NCBI GenBank assembly: GCA_035507035.1
Contig: DATJOJ010000022.1
Coordinates: 20,084-84,083 of the forward strand
Origin: DATJOJ01 sp035507035
Lineage (GTDB): Bacteria; Acidobacteriota; Terriglobia; Terriglobales; Acidobacteriaceae
Length of the DNA: 64,000 nucleotides
Direction of reading: 5' to 3'
Under the pieces are notes generated by a model, which searched no databases, had not been told where the DNA came from, and was given only the letters and a program-made list of their open reading frames with translations. The position numbers and the translations under genes are program-made. Each line of letters starts with the position of its first letter. Within the stretch, counting starts at the first letter, position 1. Positions 34,417 to 42,176 of this stretch are shown piece by piece.

Positions 34417-34896
34417 ATGAAATGCGCAATTTGTGGGGAGAACGCGAACGAGATTAGCGAGCAGAGGACGGCGCGATATCGCGGTGAGACTGTCGAGGTT
34501 GTGCAGAAGTTCTTTCGGTGTGAATCATGCAAGGAAGAGTTCGTTACGCCCGAACAGATGCGCGTACACAGTCGTGCTGTGAAGAACGAGATTCGGAAAA
34601 AATATGGCCTTCTCCCGCCCGAAAGGATCATCGAAATACGCAAGAAGTTGGAGTTAACCCAGAGCGACCTTGAAGAGTTGCTTGGTACGGGCCCGAAGGT
34701 GGTCGTTAGATGGGAAAGCGGCAAGGTGATCCAGAGCGGCGGTCACGACAACATGTTGAGATTACTTGAGCGGGATCCTTCCATTCTAAAGTCGTTGCGA
34801 CAGATTCGGGAACTCCGTTCGGCTGAACAGAAGCAGTACCAGAAGGCGGAAGCACGTAAACCGCAGTCTGAAGCAGCGTACTACGCAGCCGGCTAG
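34417..34896 (+). CDS. mqsA: MqsA-type antitoxin
   Basis: 159 aa. N-terminal zinc-binding domain with two CxxC pairs (MKCAICGE, FRCESCKEEF), then a helix-turn-helix domain with the MqsA/YgiT signature LELTQSDLEELLGTGPKVVV and WESGKVIQSGGHDNMLRLLE. Starts 14 bp after mqsR with its own ribosome site. Expected to neutralise MqsR and repress the operon through the upstream palindromes. The C-terminal ~25 residues are an extra charged tail. Confidence 0.9.
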   Translation: MKCAICGENANEISEQRTARYRGETVEVVQKFFRCESCKEEFVTPEQMRVHSRAVKNEIRKKYGLLPPERIIEIRKKLELTQSDLEELLGTGPKVVVRWESGKVIQSGGHDNMLRLLERDPSILKSLRQIRELRSAEQKQYQKAEARKPQSEAAYYAAG

Positions 34897-34933
34897 AAGT
34901 TGGGAGAAAGCGCCTCGGGAAAAAATTTACTCG

Positions 34934-35001
34934 CCATCTCCAATTTAACTGCGGGCAGGGACCCATCCCATCGACGCTCGCTCGGGGAATGCTTTGTAGA
35001 C
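34934..35001 (+). repeat. Imperfect direct repeat flanking the reverse-strand gene, left copy
   Basis: About 68 bp similar to 36260-36327, with the 14-bp identical core AGGGACCCATCCCA (34957-34970 and 36283-36296). The two copies bracket the only reverse-strand gene of the element. Confidence 0.6.
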
Positions 35002-35014
35002 AGCCACGACAGAT

Positions 35015-36190
35015 TTAGCCCGTAGTCGAATGGCTAGCAGAGCTCGTAATCAGTGCTGCTAGCTTTCGGAATTGGTGATTTCTCGTCTCTACAACCTTCA
35101 TACCTGGCAACAGGCCGTGCTGCTTTACCTTGGCTTCCTCGCCTGGATGCAAAACTAACTCGCATCGCGTTTCAAACAGATTTCTCTGCTCGTCCTGATA
35201 GGTGACAAAGATGGGAATTGCAAGCTCATGCTTGTTGTAGTCTTTATAAGTAAACCACTCACGCATGAGGGCCTCCACCATGTTTCCGACGTAATCTGGC
35301 CCGTCTGCTTTTAGGATGTTAGGGCTGAGCAGGCAGCCGTTCCCCGGAATGATTGCGTAGCCGAAACTCGGGAAGGTGATTGTGTAGTCCTTTAAGACAA
35401 TGTCGTCCACGCAAACCATCTTCGCGGTGCTTCCACCTCTATTCACCAAGTCTAGAGAGTTTTCCGGCGTGTCTCCGGTTACCGATCCTCGGTCGTCTTG
35501 AAACACAATGTAGACTCTCGGATCAGAATCGTTGACGGATCCGCCCACTTCAGGTTGCCGCGGTTTCCATGGATGTTTTGAGGTGAACTTTCTATAGCGC
35601 GGGGTCGCAATGGTAGCTGCGTATGTCCAGCCCAAGGGAGTTTTCTTAAGTAGCTCGTGGGCCGCGAGCCATCCCATACCGGCTGTTGCTTGATTGTGCT
35701 CTAGTTCAGTTGCTTTGACAGCTTCGTCCGTTGAAAGTGTGCATGTGCCCGAGCAGCAATCTTTTAACCAGCAGAGGATTACGTCGGCGTAGACCTCATC
35801 CAGTTCAGCCTTAAACTGCCCTAACGACTCCAGGCTCTGATTAAGCTTGGTTTCAAAATGCAGAACGCGCTCCTGTAGCTCTTTGTTGTCCTGCTGTAGC
35901 CTGTCACGCTCAGCCTTGAGTGACGCCGTGTCGGATTGCCCCTCGGGTGACTCAGGTTCAGAATTAAGGCGAGGTCGGTTTACAAGAAATGACAGGACAG
36001 CTAGTCCAAGTGCTGAAAATGCGAATGTGCCGGTTATAGCAAGCCAATCCAGTGGGAAATGGCGAAGTCGCTGAATCCCCGATGTGCCAGCCGCGATTAC
36101 GCCTCCGCCAAAAACCCACGACAGAACCAACCAAAGCAGGTTCGGCCTCAGGTCATCCCACCGATTTTGCCAAAAACCCATCGTGCGCAC
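35015..36190 (-). CDS. Two-helix membrane protein with coiled coil, unknown
   Basis: 391 aa, starting at GTG 36190 or ATG 36181. Two N-terminal membrane helices (LLWLVLSWVFGGGVIAAG, LAITGTFAFSALGLAVLSFL), then a coiled coil (~90-130, LKAERDRLQQDNKELQERVL), a helical segment, and a ~180-residue C-terminal domain rich in beta strands with a conserved-looking DDRGSVTGDTP and FETRCELVLHPGEEAKV. The only reverse-strand gene of the element, between imperfect direct repeats and next to a toxin-antitoxin pair: it looks like cargo. Family not recognised. Confidence 0.75.
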   Translation of the reverse strand: MRTMGFWQNRWDDLRPNLLWLVLSWVFGGGVIAAGTSGIQRLRHFPLDWLAITGTFAFSALGLAVLSFLVNRPRLNSEPESPEGQSDTASLKAERDRLQQDNKELQERVLHFETKLNQSLESLGQFKAELDEVYADVILCWLKDCCSGTCTLSTDEAVKATELEHNQATAGMGWLAAHELLKKTPLGWTYAATIATPRYRKFTSKHPWKPRQPEVGGSVNDSDPRVYIVFQDDRGSVTGDTPENSLDLVNRGGSTAKMVCVDDIVLKDYTITFPSFGYAIIPGNGCLLSPNILKADGPDYVGNMVEALMREWFTYKDYNKHELAIPIFVTYQDEQRNLFETRCELVLHPGEEAKVKQHGLLPGMKVVETRNHQFRKLAALITSSASHSTTG

Positions 36191-36259
36191 CCGAAATTAT
36201 TTCTAAGGCTTAACCAGTCAGAGCATACGGCATCCTCGCCGACAAGTGCTATATCCTAA

Positions 36260-36327
36260 CCATCTCCCCGCTGACTGTGGGTAGGGACCCATCCCACGCG
36301 CTTCCGCTCGTGCGATGCTGCCTAGAC
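36260..36327 (+). repeat. Imperfect direct repeat flanking the reverse-strand gene, right copy
   Basis: Partner of 34934-35001; shares CCATCTCC, the 14-bp core AGGGACCCATCCCA and the ATGCT...TAGAC end. Similarity falls away outside this stretch. Confidence 0.6.
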
Positions 36328-37124
36328 TCAGAAGAACCCAAGAAAGTGACGCGGCTCACAGATTGCGTCAGACACTCCGTGCTACAAGTTAACACCATCA
36401 TGAAAATCCCCATCTACAGAAGAGCAACTATCGGCTCCCGAGCGGCTGCCTCTGTCTGAATTCTGAAAATGGCCGGAGCAACGCCGGCGGCTGGTAGAGG
36501 CGCGACCTTTACTTTGTGACGGCAGAGGTCTAGCGCCTTAACCTTCTTGGAATCATCCACATAAGAAATTCCAATCCACAACCGCATCCAAATGCCTGAA
36601 AATCTAAGCCCGATCGGCTTAATTTCAGGGGTAAATCTTCAAACTTGGGCGAATCATTTATTCGCTGCGAAGTTTTGCCTGGCCATCCATCCGAGCTAAC
36701 CCACCTCCAGCCGGCTATCCCTCCGACCATCCAAACGATTCGTTATCCGTTGTGCCATCCATCGCATTGCAATCAATCTAAAGACTTTACCTCCCAAAAG
36801 GATGGTCTGACCCTCCGGGGCGGCAAGCCCTTGGCCCCCCATCCGATTCTGTTTTCGCCGTCACAGTTCTCAGGCCCCGACTTCTGTAAAATTTTGGAAT
36901 TGCCTTTCCTTTCCGGCATTTACTGCTTTTTCGGCGATACCTGCCCTTATCGCTATTTTCCCGGACGCACTTTTGCTAAACATTGAATCGGAATGTTACC
37001 GGCTGCGAAATTTCACGATAGAGAGGAATAGAAATAATTTCTCAGCACCCCTTTGCTGGAAGTTAAACGTGGAGCGGAAACTTTTACATGCCCCCTGTCC
37101 TAAAGATTGCCCGGCCCAGATTTG

Positions 37125-37166
37125 ATTCGCCTTTTATTCGCCCTGCCCGCTGTGTACTGTAACAGT
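37125..37166 (+). promoter_or_regulatory. Candidate regulatory region of the late-type operon
   Basis: Two ATTCGCC copies one helical turn apart and the palindrome ACTGT-A-ACAGT lie 44-85 bp upstream of the first gene of the long plus-strand operon. No clear -35/-10 pair is recognised, so control may rely on an activator. Confidence 0.4.
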
Positions 37167-37209
37167 GTGAGAAAACGAAGCAGATAAAGAAAATCGGAAG
37201 GTACACGCG

Positions 37210-38193
37210 ATGTCGAACTGTGTGGCGTCGGCGCAGCCCTGCGTCAACGAATTCAAGCAAGATCCCGACCTAAACCAACAGAGCCATCTAAACCGAAAAA
37301 AAATAAGCGAGTCGATCCGTCTGGGGCTACGTTTTCGGATTTGCGCCGAACTCATCGCAGGCATTCGACGCAACCGCCAGCAACCAACCACAGAACCGAC
37401 TAAGCCGCCACGAACCAACCATTACGATTGGCTCGGCCCAGAACAAGGGCCGTGGAAGCGATTTGTTGTACTGGTCGCAGTCCCGGAACCATTGCCGGTA
37501 GTTAGCGCCGCGTTGAACCCCCAGGATCACCTGGAGGGAGGCGGAGGCATAGCGCCTATATGGAAAGTAAGGCCGAGGCTAAATGCCAATCCTCGACGCC
37601 AGCGGGACCCAGTTTGGAAAGGTACACCGTCAGTAGAAATACCAAACCCGAACCGCACTCCGTGGTTTCTGAGCGAAGAAGGCAAACGCGTTACTGCCGC
37701 GAGAGATGAACGAAAAATGGTAAGCCGTTGGCAGCGCCAGCCAAGCCGGCTTTTCCGAATTGCAACGAAGAGTGAGGCCAGTCGTCCGCCAGAAAGAAAG
37801 CCATCCGAAAGGAAGACAATCCAACTGCCCGAAGACGCCGCCAAGAAATACGAATACAAGGGCACCGCGCTTAGCGATCAGTGGATTGAATTGAATGGCC
37901 TCCAACGTCTGCAAAAGCCGTCACCGATGCGGCAAAGGGATGCGGCCGCATTTTTCCGCAAGCGGCTCGTGCAGCTATTTGGGTCCAAGAAAAGCGCAGC
38001 AATAAAGGACGTAGCTAATGTCCTGGCTTGGCAAGCAAGGGGGCTTTCCGTCCGCGAAATCGCGGTCGAGATGGATGCGACTGCGGCATGGGTTCGCTAT
38101 CGGCTCGATGGTATTTCCAAAAATTTTATTCGCCAACAGACGCAATCACTTACCAGCGCCCGTCAGCAAAAAGACGCAATCGCAGTTGAGTAA
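37210..38193 (+). CDS. Helix-turn-helix protein of the element
   Basis: 327 aa, basic and Pro/Arg-rich for the first two thirds, with no family recognised. Near the C-terminus (~275-310) the stretch VANVLAWQARGLSVREIAVE followed by ATAAWVRYRLDGISK reads as a sigma-region-4/LuxR-like helix-turn-helix. It heads the operon 37210-45678. It could be a regulator of the operon or, by position before virion-like genes, a DNA-recognition (small-terminase-like) protein; the sequence does not decide. Confidence 0.55.
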   Translation: MSNCVASAQPCVNEFKQDPDLNQQSHLNRKKISESIRLGLRFRICAELIAGIRRNRQQPTTEPTKPPRTNHYDWLGPEQGPWKRFVVLVAVPEPLPVVSAALNPQDHLEGGGGIAPIWKVRPRLNANPRRQRDPVWKGTPSVEIPNPNRTPWFLSEEGKRVTAARDERKMVSRWQRQPSRLFRIATKSEASRPPERKPSERKTIQLPEDAAKKYEYKGTALSDQWIELNGLQRLQKPSPMRQRDAAAFFRKRLVQLFGSKKSAAIKDVANVLAWQARGLSVREIAVEMDATAAWVRYRLDGISKNFIRQQTQSLTSARQQKDAIAVE

Positions 38194-38211
38194 TCGAGGA
38201 GTCAATTTCAA

Positions 38212-38487
38212 ATGCCCGAAAAAAATCAAGATTTTGATCGAAGTTTTTACGTCCTGTGCGTCGTCGGCTACTGGATCCTCGCGCTCGATGCGCTCGCGAC
38301 GCCAGAAGGACGGGAACAGGTGAAGGCCGCGTTTCGCGATGCCATGCTATCCGCGGGCAGCTTCGAGGCCCTCTCGGAAATCCCGGAATTTGTCGCGGCG
38401 ATGCGCGATATTGACCTGGCGGCACACGCAGGGATTATTGTCGCCGATCCAGTGGAACTCACTCCGGCAGACGGAAAGGCGGTCTAG
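38212..38487 (+). CDS. Small helical protein
   Basis: 91 aa with GAGGAG upstream. A hydrophobic segment near the N-terminus (FYVLCVVGYWILALDALA) could be a membrane helix; the rest is acidic and helical (REQVKAAFRDAMLSAGSF). Ends 1 bp before the next gene's GTG. Function unknown. Confidence 0.6.
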   Translation: MPEKNQDFDRSFYVLCVVGYWILALDALATPEGREQVKAAFRDAMLSAGSFEALSEIPEFVAAMRDIDLAAHAGIIVADPVELTPADGKAV

Positions 38488-38488
38488 C

Positions 38489-40177
38489 GTGAAGGTAACA
38501 ACTAAGGCGGTCTTCGATATCGAGACGCTAGACCTTCTCCACTGGGAAGGGTACGAATACGACGGCCCGGTCGCCCTTTGCGGCAAACTTTTCGCCAATC
38601 TAACCAAAAGCGGCGTAGTTCAGCCATCAGGTTCCACGACTTACTACGACTCACCACAAGACGCGACGATAGCCGCTAGCAAGCAACTTCCTTCCGCCGC
38701 CGCGATGTTGGGCCCAGACGTAATGAACCCAAACATGGCGCCTCCGGCGAATGTTCCTACAGTTTCGACGCCAACTTTCGCGGAGGCACAGGACAAGCCT
38801 GGAGCGCTCACCACGAAAGGTCGGGCACTGTCCTTGATCCTCAGCGGCATAGAGGGCGCCGCTGTCGGCGATGCTGCAGCACGGCAAGGTTCTCCGCGAA
38901 CCGGCTATCCTGGGGCTTCTGCAGGGGCCGTGGCCGGCCTGCGTCTTCCCTTCGAACAGGCCCAGCAAAGGAACGAACTCGCGGCGGAACAGTTGCAACA
39001 GCAGAAAACCCAGGCCGAAATTGCGGCCCTACCGCAACAGCAGGCGGCCGAGCGTGCGCACCTCGTCGCACAAACGAACCTCGCGAATGCCAACGCGGCG
39101 CGTAAAGATAACTATGTAATTCCTGGCGTCGGATTGGTAGATTCGAGCGGAGGCGTTATAGTTCCCGAGCCCAGCCTCGGCGCAAAATCGCAAGCAGAGA
39201 TAGCCGTCAAGAAAACGGAAGCCGCGTCGGCCGGACTCGATCCAGAGCAGACCCTGCAGTACGTTTACGGCATCAAGCCCACTCCTCAGAATGTAGACCA
39301 GCAGGAATTGAACGACTGGATGCAAAAGAATCCTGGCAAAGGGCCGAGTGATTTCTTGAAGTACAAATCCACGATCGTTCCGGCATTCAATTTCAACTTG
39401 CAGCAAGGCGGGGTAGGAAACGGGTCAAACTTCCCTCCCGGAACCTCGCCCGATGAAATGTATAAGAGCTTTGGCGCGAAGGCCGGCGTTATCCGCGGCA
39501 TCGTGGAAGGCCGCCAATCACCTCCTTCGGCATTTGCCCAGAAAACGCCGTACTGGCAAGACGTGATGGAGAAGGTCTACCAGGTGGACCCAAACTGGAA
39601 CGAACAGACGGCACAATTGCGGAAATCGTATTCGTCTGGCAAGCAGTCCACGGAAATAAATTCCATCAATACAGCGCTGGGACATGTCGGCGTGCTCGGC
39701 GACTCAATCGCCGCGCTGAATAATGGCGACGTGAAGCAACTTAACGCCATCGCTAACCAACTCGGGGTGCAAACTGGAAAGACTGCGGTCACTACCTTCA
39801 ATACCATCGTTCATCGGGTCGGGCCCGAACTGGCGAAGGCTTACATCGGTTCAGGTGGCAGCGCGGGCGAGCGTGGATCGGACGAGAAGGACTTTGACCC
39901 AAACCTCGGCCCGAAACAGCTTGCCGCAAACGTAGGGATTACCGCGCGCCTGCTTCGTTCCAAGATTGGATCACTCGAAAATCAGTGGAATCAGAATGCA
40001 GCTCCCGGCATGAAGAGTTTTCAGGATCAGTTCATTACACCTGAAGCGAAAACGGCACTCGCCAAGTATTCGCCGCAGGGTGGATTGATTCAAGTCACGG
40101 CGCCTGACGGATCGGTGCACACGTTCCCCAATCAAGCGTCGGCTAACACGTTTAAAAAGTTGGCAGGTATCCAATGA
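38489..40177 (+). CDS. Phage internal/ejection-protein-like protein
   Basis: 562 aa from GTG 38489, one base after the previous stop; an upstream ATG would overlap that gene by 150 bp in another frame. Ala/Gln-rich helical middle (NELAAEQLQQQKTQAEIAAL, ~145-205), and a C-terminal domain with TALGHVGVLGDSIAALNNGD, TFNTIVHRVGPELAKAYIG and GSAGERGSDEKDFDPN. This C-terminal pattern I associate with internal or ejection proteins of podovirus-like phages (by eye). Overlaps the next gene by ATGA. Confidence 0.5.
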   Translation: MKVTTKAVFDIETLDLLHWEGYEYDGPVALCGKLFANLTKSGVVQPSGSTTYYDSPQDATIAASKQLPSAAAMLGPDVMNPNMAPPANVPTVSTPTFAEAQDKPGALTTKGRALSLILSGIEGAAVGDAAARQGSPRTGYPGASAGAVAGLRLPFEQAQQRNELAAEQLQQQKTQAEIAALPQQQAAERAHLVAQTNLANANAARKDNYVIPGVGLVDSSGGVIVPEPSLGAKSQAEIAVKKTEAASAGLDPEQTLQYVYGIKPTPQNVDQQELNDWMQKNPGKGPSDFLKYKSTIVPAFNFNLQQGGVGNGSNFPPGTSPDEMYKSFGAKAGVIRGIVEGRQSPPSAFAQKTPYWQDVMEKVYQVDPNWNEQTAQLRKSYSSGKQSTEINSINTALGHVGVLGDSIAALNNGDVKQLNAIANQLGVQTGKTAVTTFNTIVHRVGPELAKAYIGSGGSAGERGSDEKDFDPNLGPKQLAANVGITARLLRSKIGSLENQWNQNAAPGMKSFQDQFITPEAKTALAKYSPQGGLIQVTAPDGSVHTFPNQASANTFKKLAGIQ

Positions 40178-41586
40178 GCGGCTCAACGATTGACTATGCC
40201 GCATTAGCAAAGCAAGCCGGCGCGATCTCATCGCAACCTGCTTCTACGGCCGGCGGGGTCGATTACGCGGCACTGGCGAAGCAGGCTGGGGCCGTCAGTT
40301 CAACGGCGCCGCAGTCCCGCACGTGGACCGATTCACTTGGTGATGCCGCATCGGAATTTTGGAACCAAGTTAACCCCGTGGCCGCCGTAAAGGGTCTCGC
40401 GCAGGCAGTCAACCATCCAATAGACACGGCCAAAGCCTTGCTGAATGCTCAAGGCGAAGTCGGCAGCGAGGCCGCAGAGTCGTTCAAGCAGGGGGATTAT
40501 GTCACGGCCGCGCGTCACGCCTTAAATTACCTGCTGCCCGTTCTGGGCCCGCAGACTGACGAGGCCGGAGACCTTGCGCAATCGGGACAGTATGCGAAAA
40601 GCGCAGGCATGACTGCGGGCATCGGAGCGAATATTGCAGCGCCGGAATTACTGAAGGGTGCGAATGTCCGCTTACCAGTCGGGGAAGTTCCCGAACGTCT
40701 CTATCAGAGCGCGCTGAAACCGTCGCCAGCAATGGCAGCGTCCAAGGTTAAAGGAATCATACAAACCGGGCTCGAAAACGAAATTCCGGTATCCGCTGAT
40801 GGCATCGCTAAACTCGATGGCCTCATCAGCGATCTAGGCGACAAGGTCAAAGCCCAAATACAGGCGGGCAACAATGCAGCCGCGACTGTTGACCCAGCCG
40901 CCGTTGCCCAACGCGCCGATCAACTCAAGGGCCGCTTCGCGCAGCAGGTAAACCCGAACGCCGATTTAGCTGCGATCGAATCAGCGAAGCAGGAATTCCT
41001 CAATAACAATTCAACCCCGCCAGCGTCCGGCATAGGGCCGTCGCAGTTGAATCCGATACCCGTTTCGGAGGCGCAAGACCTTAAGCAGGGCACTTACCAG
41101 CAACTAAAGGAGCGTGCATACGGACAACTGAGCTCGGCGACCACTGAAGCGCAGAAGGCCCTGGCGCGCGGCATCAAAGAAGAACTCGAAAATCAGTTCC
41201 CAGAAATCCAAGGATTAAATGCCCAACAGGGCCAAGCGGCGGCCCTGCAAAAAGCGTTAACGCGAGCGGTACAACGCATTGACAACCATCAACTCCTTGG
41301 CTTAGGAACTCCCCTTGCCGCGGCTGCAGGCGGAGCAGTAGGCGGAGCACCGGGTGCTGCAGTCTTAGGCGTGCTGAAGTTTGTCGTAGACCAACCGGAA
41401 TTTAAGAGCAAACTCGCGTACACCCTAAGCCGGGCTGGTAAAGGAATTCCGATGTCTGCCGCTGCAGCGCGCATCGCGGCTTACTCTAACCAACTCGGAA
41501 ACGCGATGGCGGCGCCAAATGAGTCGGACGACTCGATTCAACATTCTTATACTGCCGTGCACAACAACAACGGGGGTATTCCATAA
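40174..41586 (+). CDS. Phage internal/ejection-protein-like protein with DYAALAKQAGA repeats
   Basis: 470 aa. The N-terminus has two near-identical 14-residue units, (I/V)DYAALAKQAGA(I/V)SS, at about residues 6-19 and 29-42. The middle is helical and Ala/Gln-rich; near the C-terminus a Gly/Ala-rich hydrophobic stretch (PLAAAAGGAVGGAPGAAVLG, ~375-395) could insert into a membrane. This resembles DNA-ejection proteins of podovirus-like phages, where short DYxALAxxxG motifs occur; the assignment is inference. Translationally coupled to the previous gene. Confidence 0.5.
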   Translation: MSGSTIDYAALAKQAGAISSQPASTAGGVDYAALAKQAGAVSSTAPQSRTWTDSLGDAASEFWNQVNPVAAVKGLAQAVNHPIDTAKALLNAQGEVGSEAAESFKQGDYVTAARHALNYLLPVLGPQTDEAGDLAQSGQYAKSAGMTAGIGANIAAPELLKGANVRLPVGEVPERLYQSALKPSPAMAASKVKGIIQTGLENEIPVSADGIAKLDGLISDLGDKVKAQIQAGNNAAATVDPAAVAQRADQLKGRFAQQVNPNADLAAIESAKQEFLNNNSTPPASGIGPSQLNPIPVSEAQDLKQGTYQQLKERAYGQLSSATTEAQKALARGIKEELENQFPEIQGLNAQQGQAAALQKALTRAVQRIDNHQLLGLGTPLAAAAGGAVGGAPGAAVLGVLKFVVDQPEFKSKLAYTLSRAGKGIPMSAAAARIAAYSNQLGNAMAAPNESDDSIQHSYTAVHNNNGGIP

Positions 41587-41679
41587 ATGGCCACAGCGCG
41601 GAGGCGAAGCTGCTGAAGAGTCGCGCACGAGTGACGCTAACGAAATAATTTCCAAGGAAAAACAGCAGGAGATGACGAA

Positions 41680-41847
41680 ATGACGACGGATGAGGAAGTG
41701 ATGGCAGAGATTCACCGCGTCGGAATGGCGCGCTGCTTCGACGCGTTCTTCCTTCGCCAGTGCGGCATCGCACCGTGGGACGCGGAGGATGCGTTGGATG
41801 CCTTGCAGGCTGCTTCCACAAACTCACAGGAGAACTGGACCCAATGA
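41680..41847 (+). CDS. Small acidic protein
   Basis: 55 aa, too short for the usual ORF cutoffs. AGGAG lies about 8 bp before the ATG, and its stop overlaps the next start (ATGA). Contains FFLRQCGIAPWDAEDALDAL. No family recognised; coupling to neighbours supports coding. Confidence 0.6.
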   Translation: MTTDEEVMAEIHRVGMARCFDAFFLRQCGIAPWDAEDALDALQAASTNSQENWTQ

Positions 41848-42176
41848 AGCGCGGCAGCCCTAACTGGAAACCACCTTCCATAGCTAATCTTGTCCTTCGG
41901 TTCGGATTGAACGAAAGACACTTGCTCGACGCGCGGATCAATCAAATTCTCGCGCGTAAAGTTGCACTCGAGGCCGAGATTGCAGAATTGCGCGGCAACG
42001 GCGTGCGCGAAGCTCGTGTCCAGCGGTTTGCACGGATACTCGGTTTTTCCGACAAAGAACTAGCCAACGACCCCAAGATTTCTCAGTTAATACAAAGTGT
42101 GCTCGATGGCAGGCAGTACCTACAGACCATGAAACCAAAGCGCCAAGAATTGGAGACTAAGAATGCTGCGAAGTGA
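41844..42176 (+). CDS. Small coiled-coil-like protein
   Basis: 110 aa from ATG 41844, overlapping the previous stop. Helical with a coiled-coil-like ARKVALEAEIAELRGNGV segment and a C-terminal QYLQTMKPKRQELETKNA. The next gene starts 14 bp before its end. Unknown function. Confidence 0.6.
   Translation: MKRGSPNWKPPSIANLVLRFGLNERHLLDARINQILARKVALEAEIAELRGNGVREARVQRFARILGFSDKELANDPKISQLIQSVLDGRQYLQTMKPKRQELETKNAAK

Larger units (their letters stand above)
36191..37209. other. 1.0-kb non-coding region inside the element
   Basis: No ORF with convincing coding character; the frames present are short. It contains the right flanking repeat (36260-36327), a GCGAAT/ATTCGC inverted repeat (36649-36665), a direct repeat of ATTCGCC spaced 11 bp (37125-37131, 37136-37142) and the palindrome ACTGT-A-ACAGT (37156-37166) upstream of the next operon. 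It is the largest gap of the window and may hold the promoter of the structural-type operon and possibly a packaging site. Confidence 0.5.

Noticed and set aside
36530..36730. 66-aa open frame on the minus strand in the element's non-coding gap
   Set aside because: No ribosome site, no neighbours on that strand, and composition not coding-like.
38339..38488. N-terminal extension of the 562-aa ejection-like protein
   Set aside because: It lies within the preceding gene in another frame; GTG 38489 directly after that gene's stop is preferred.
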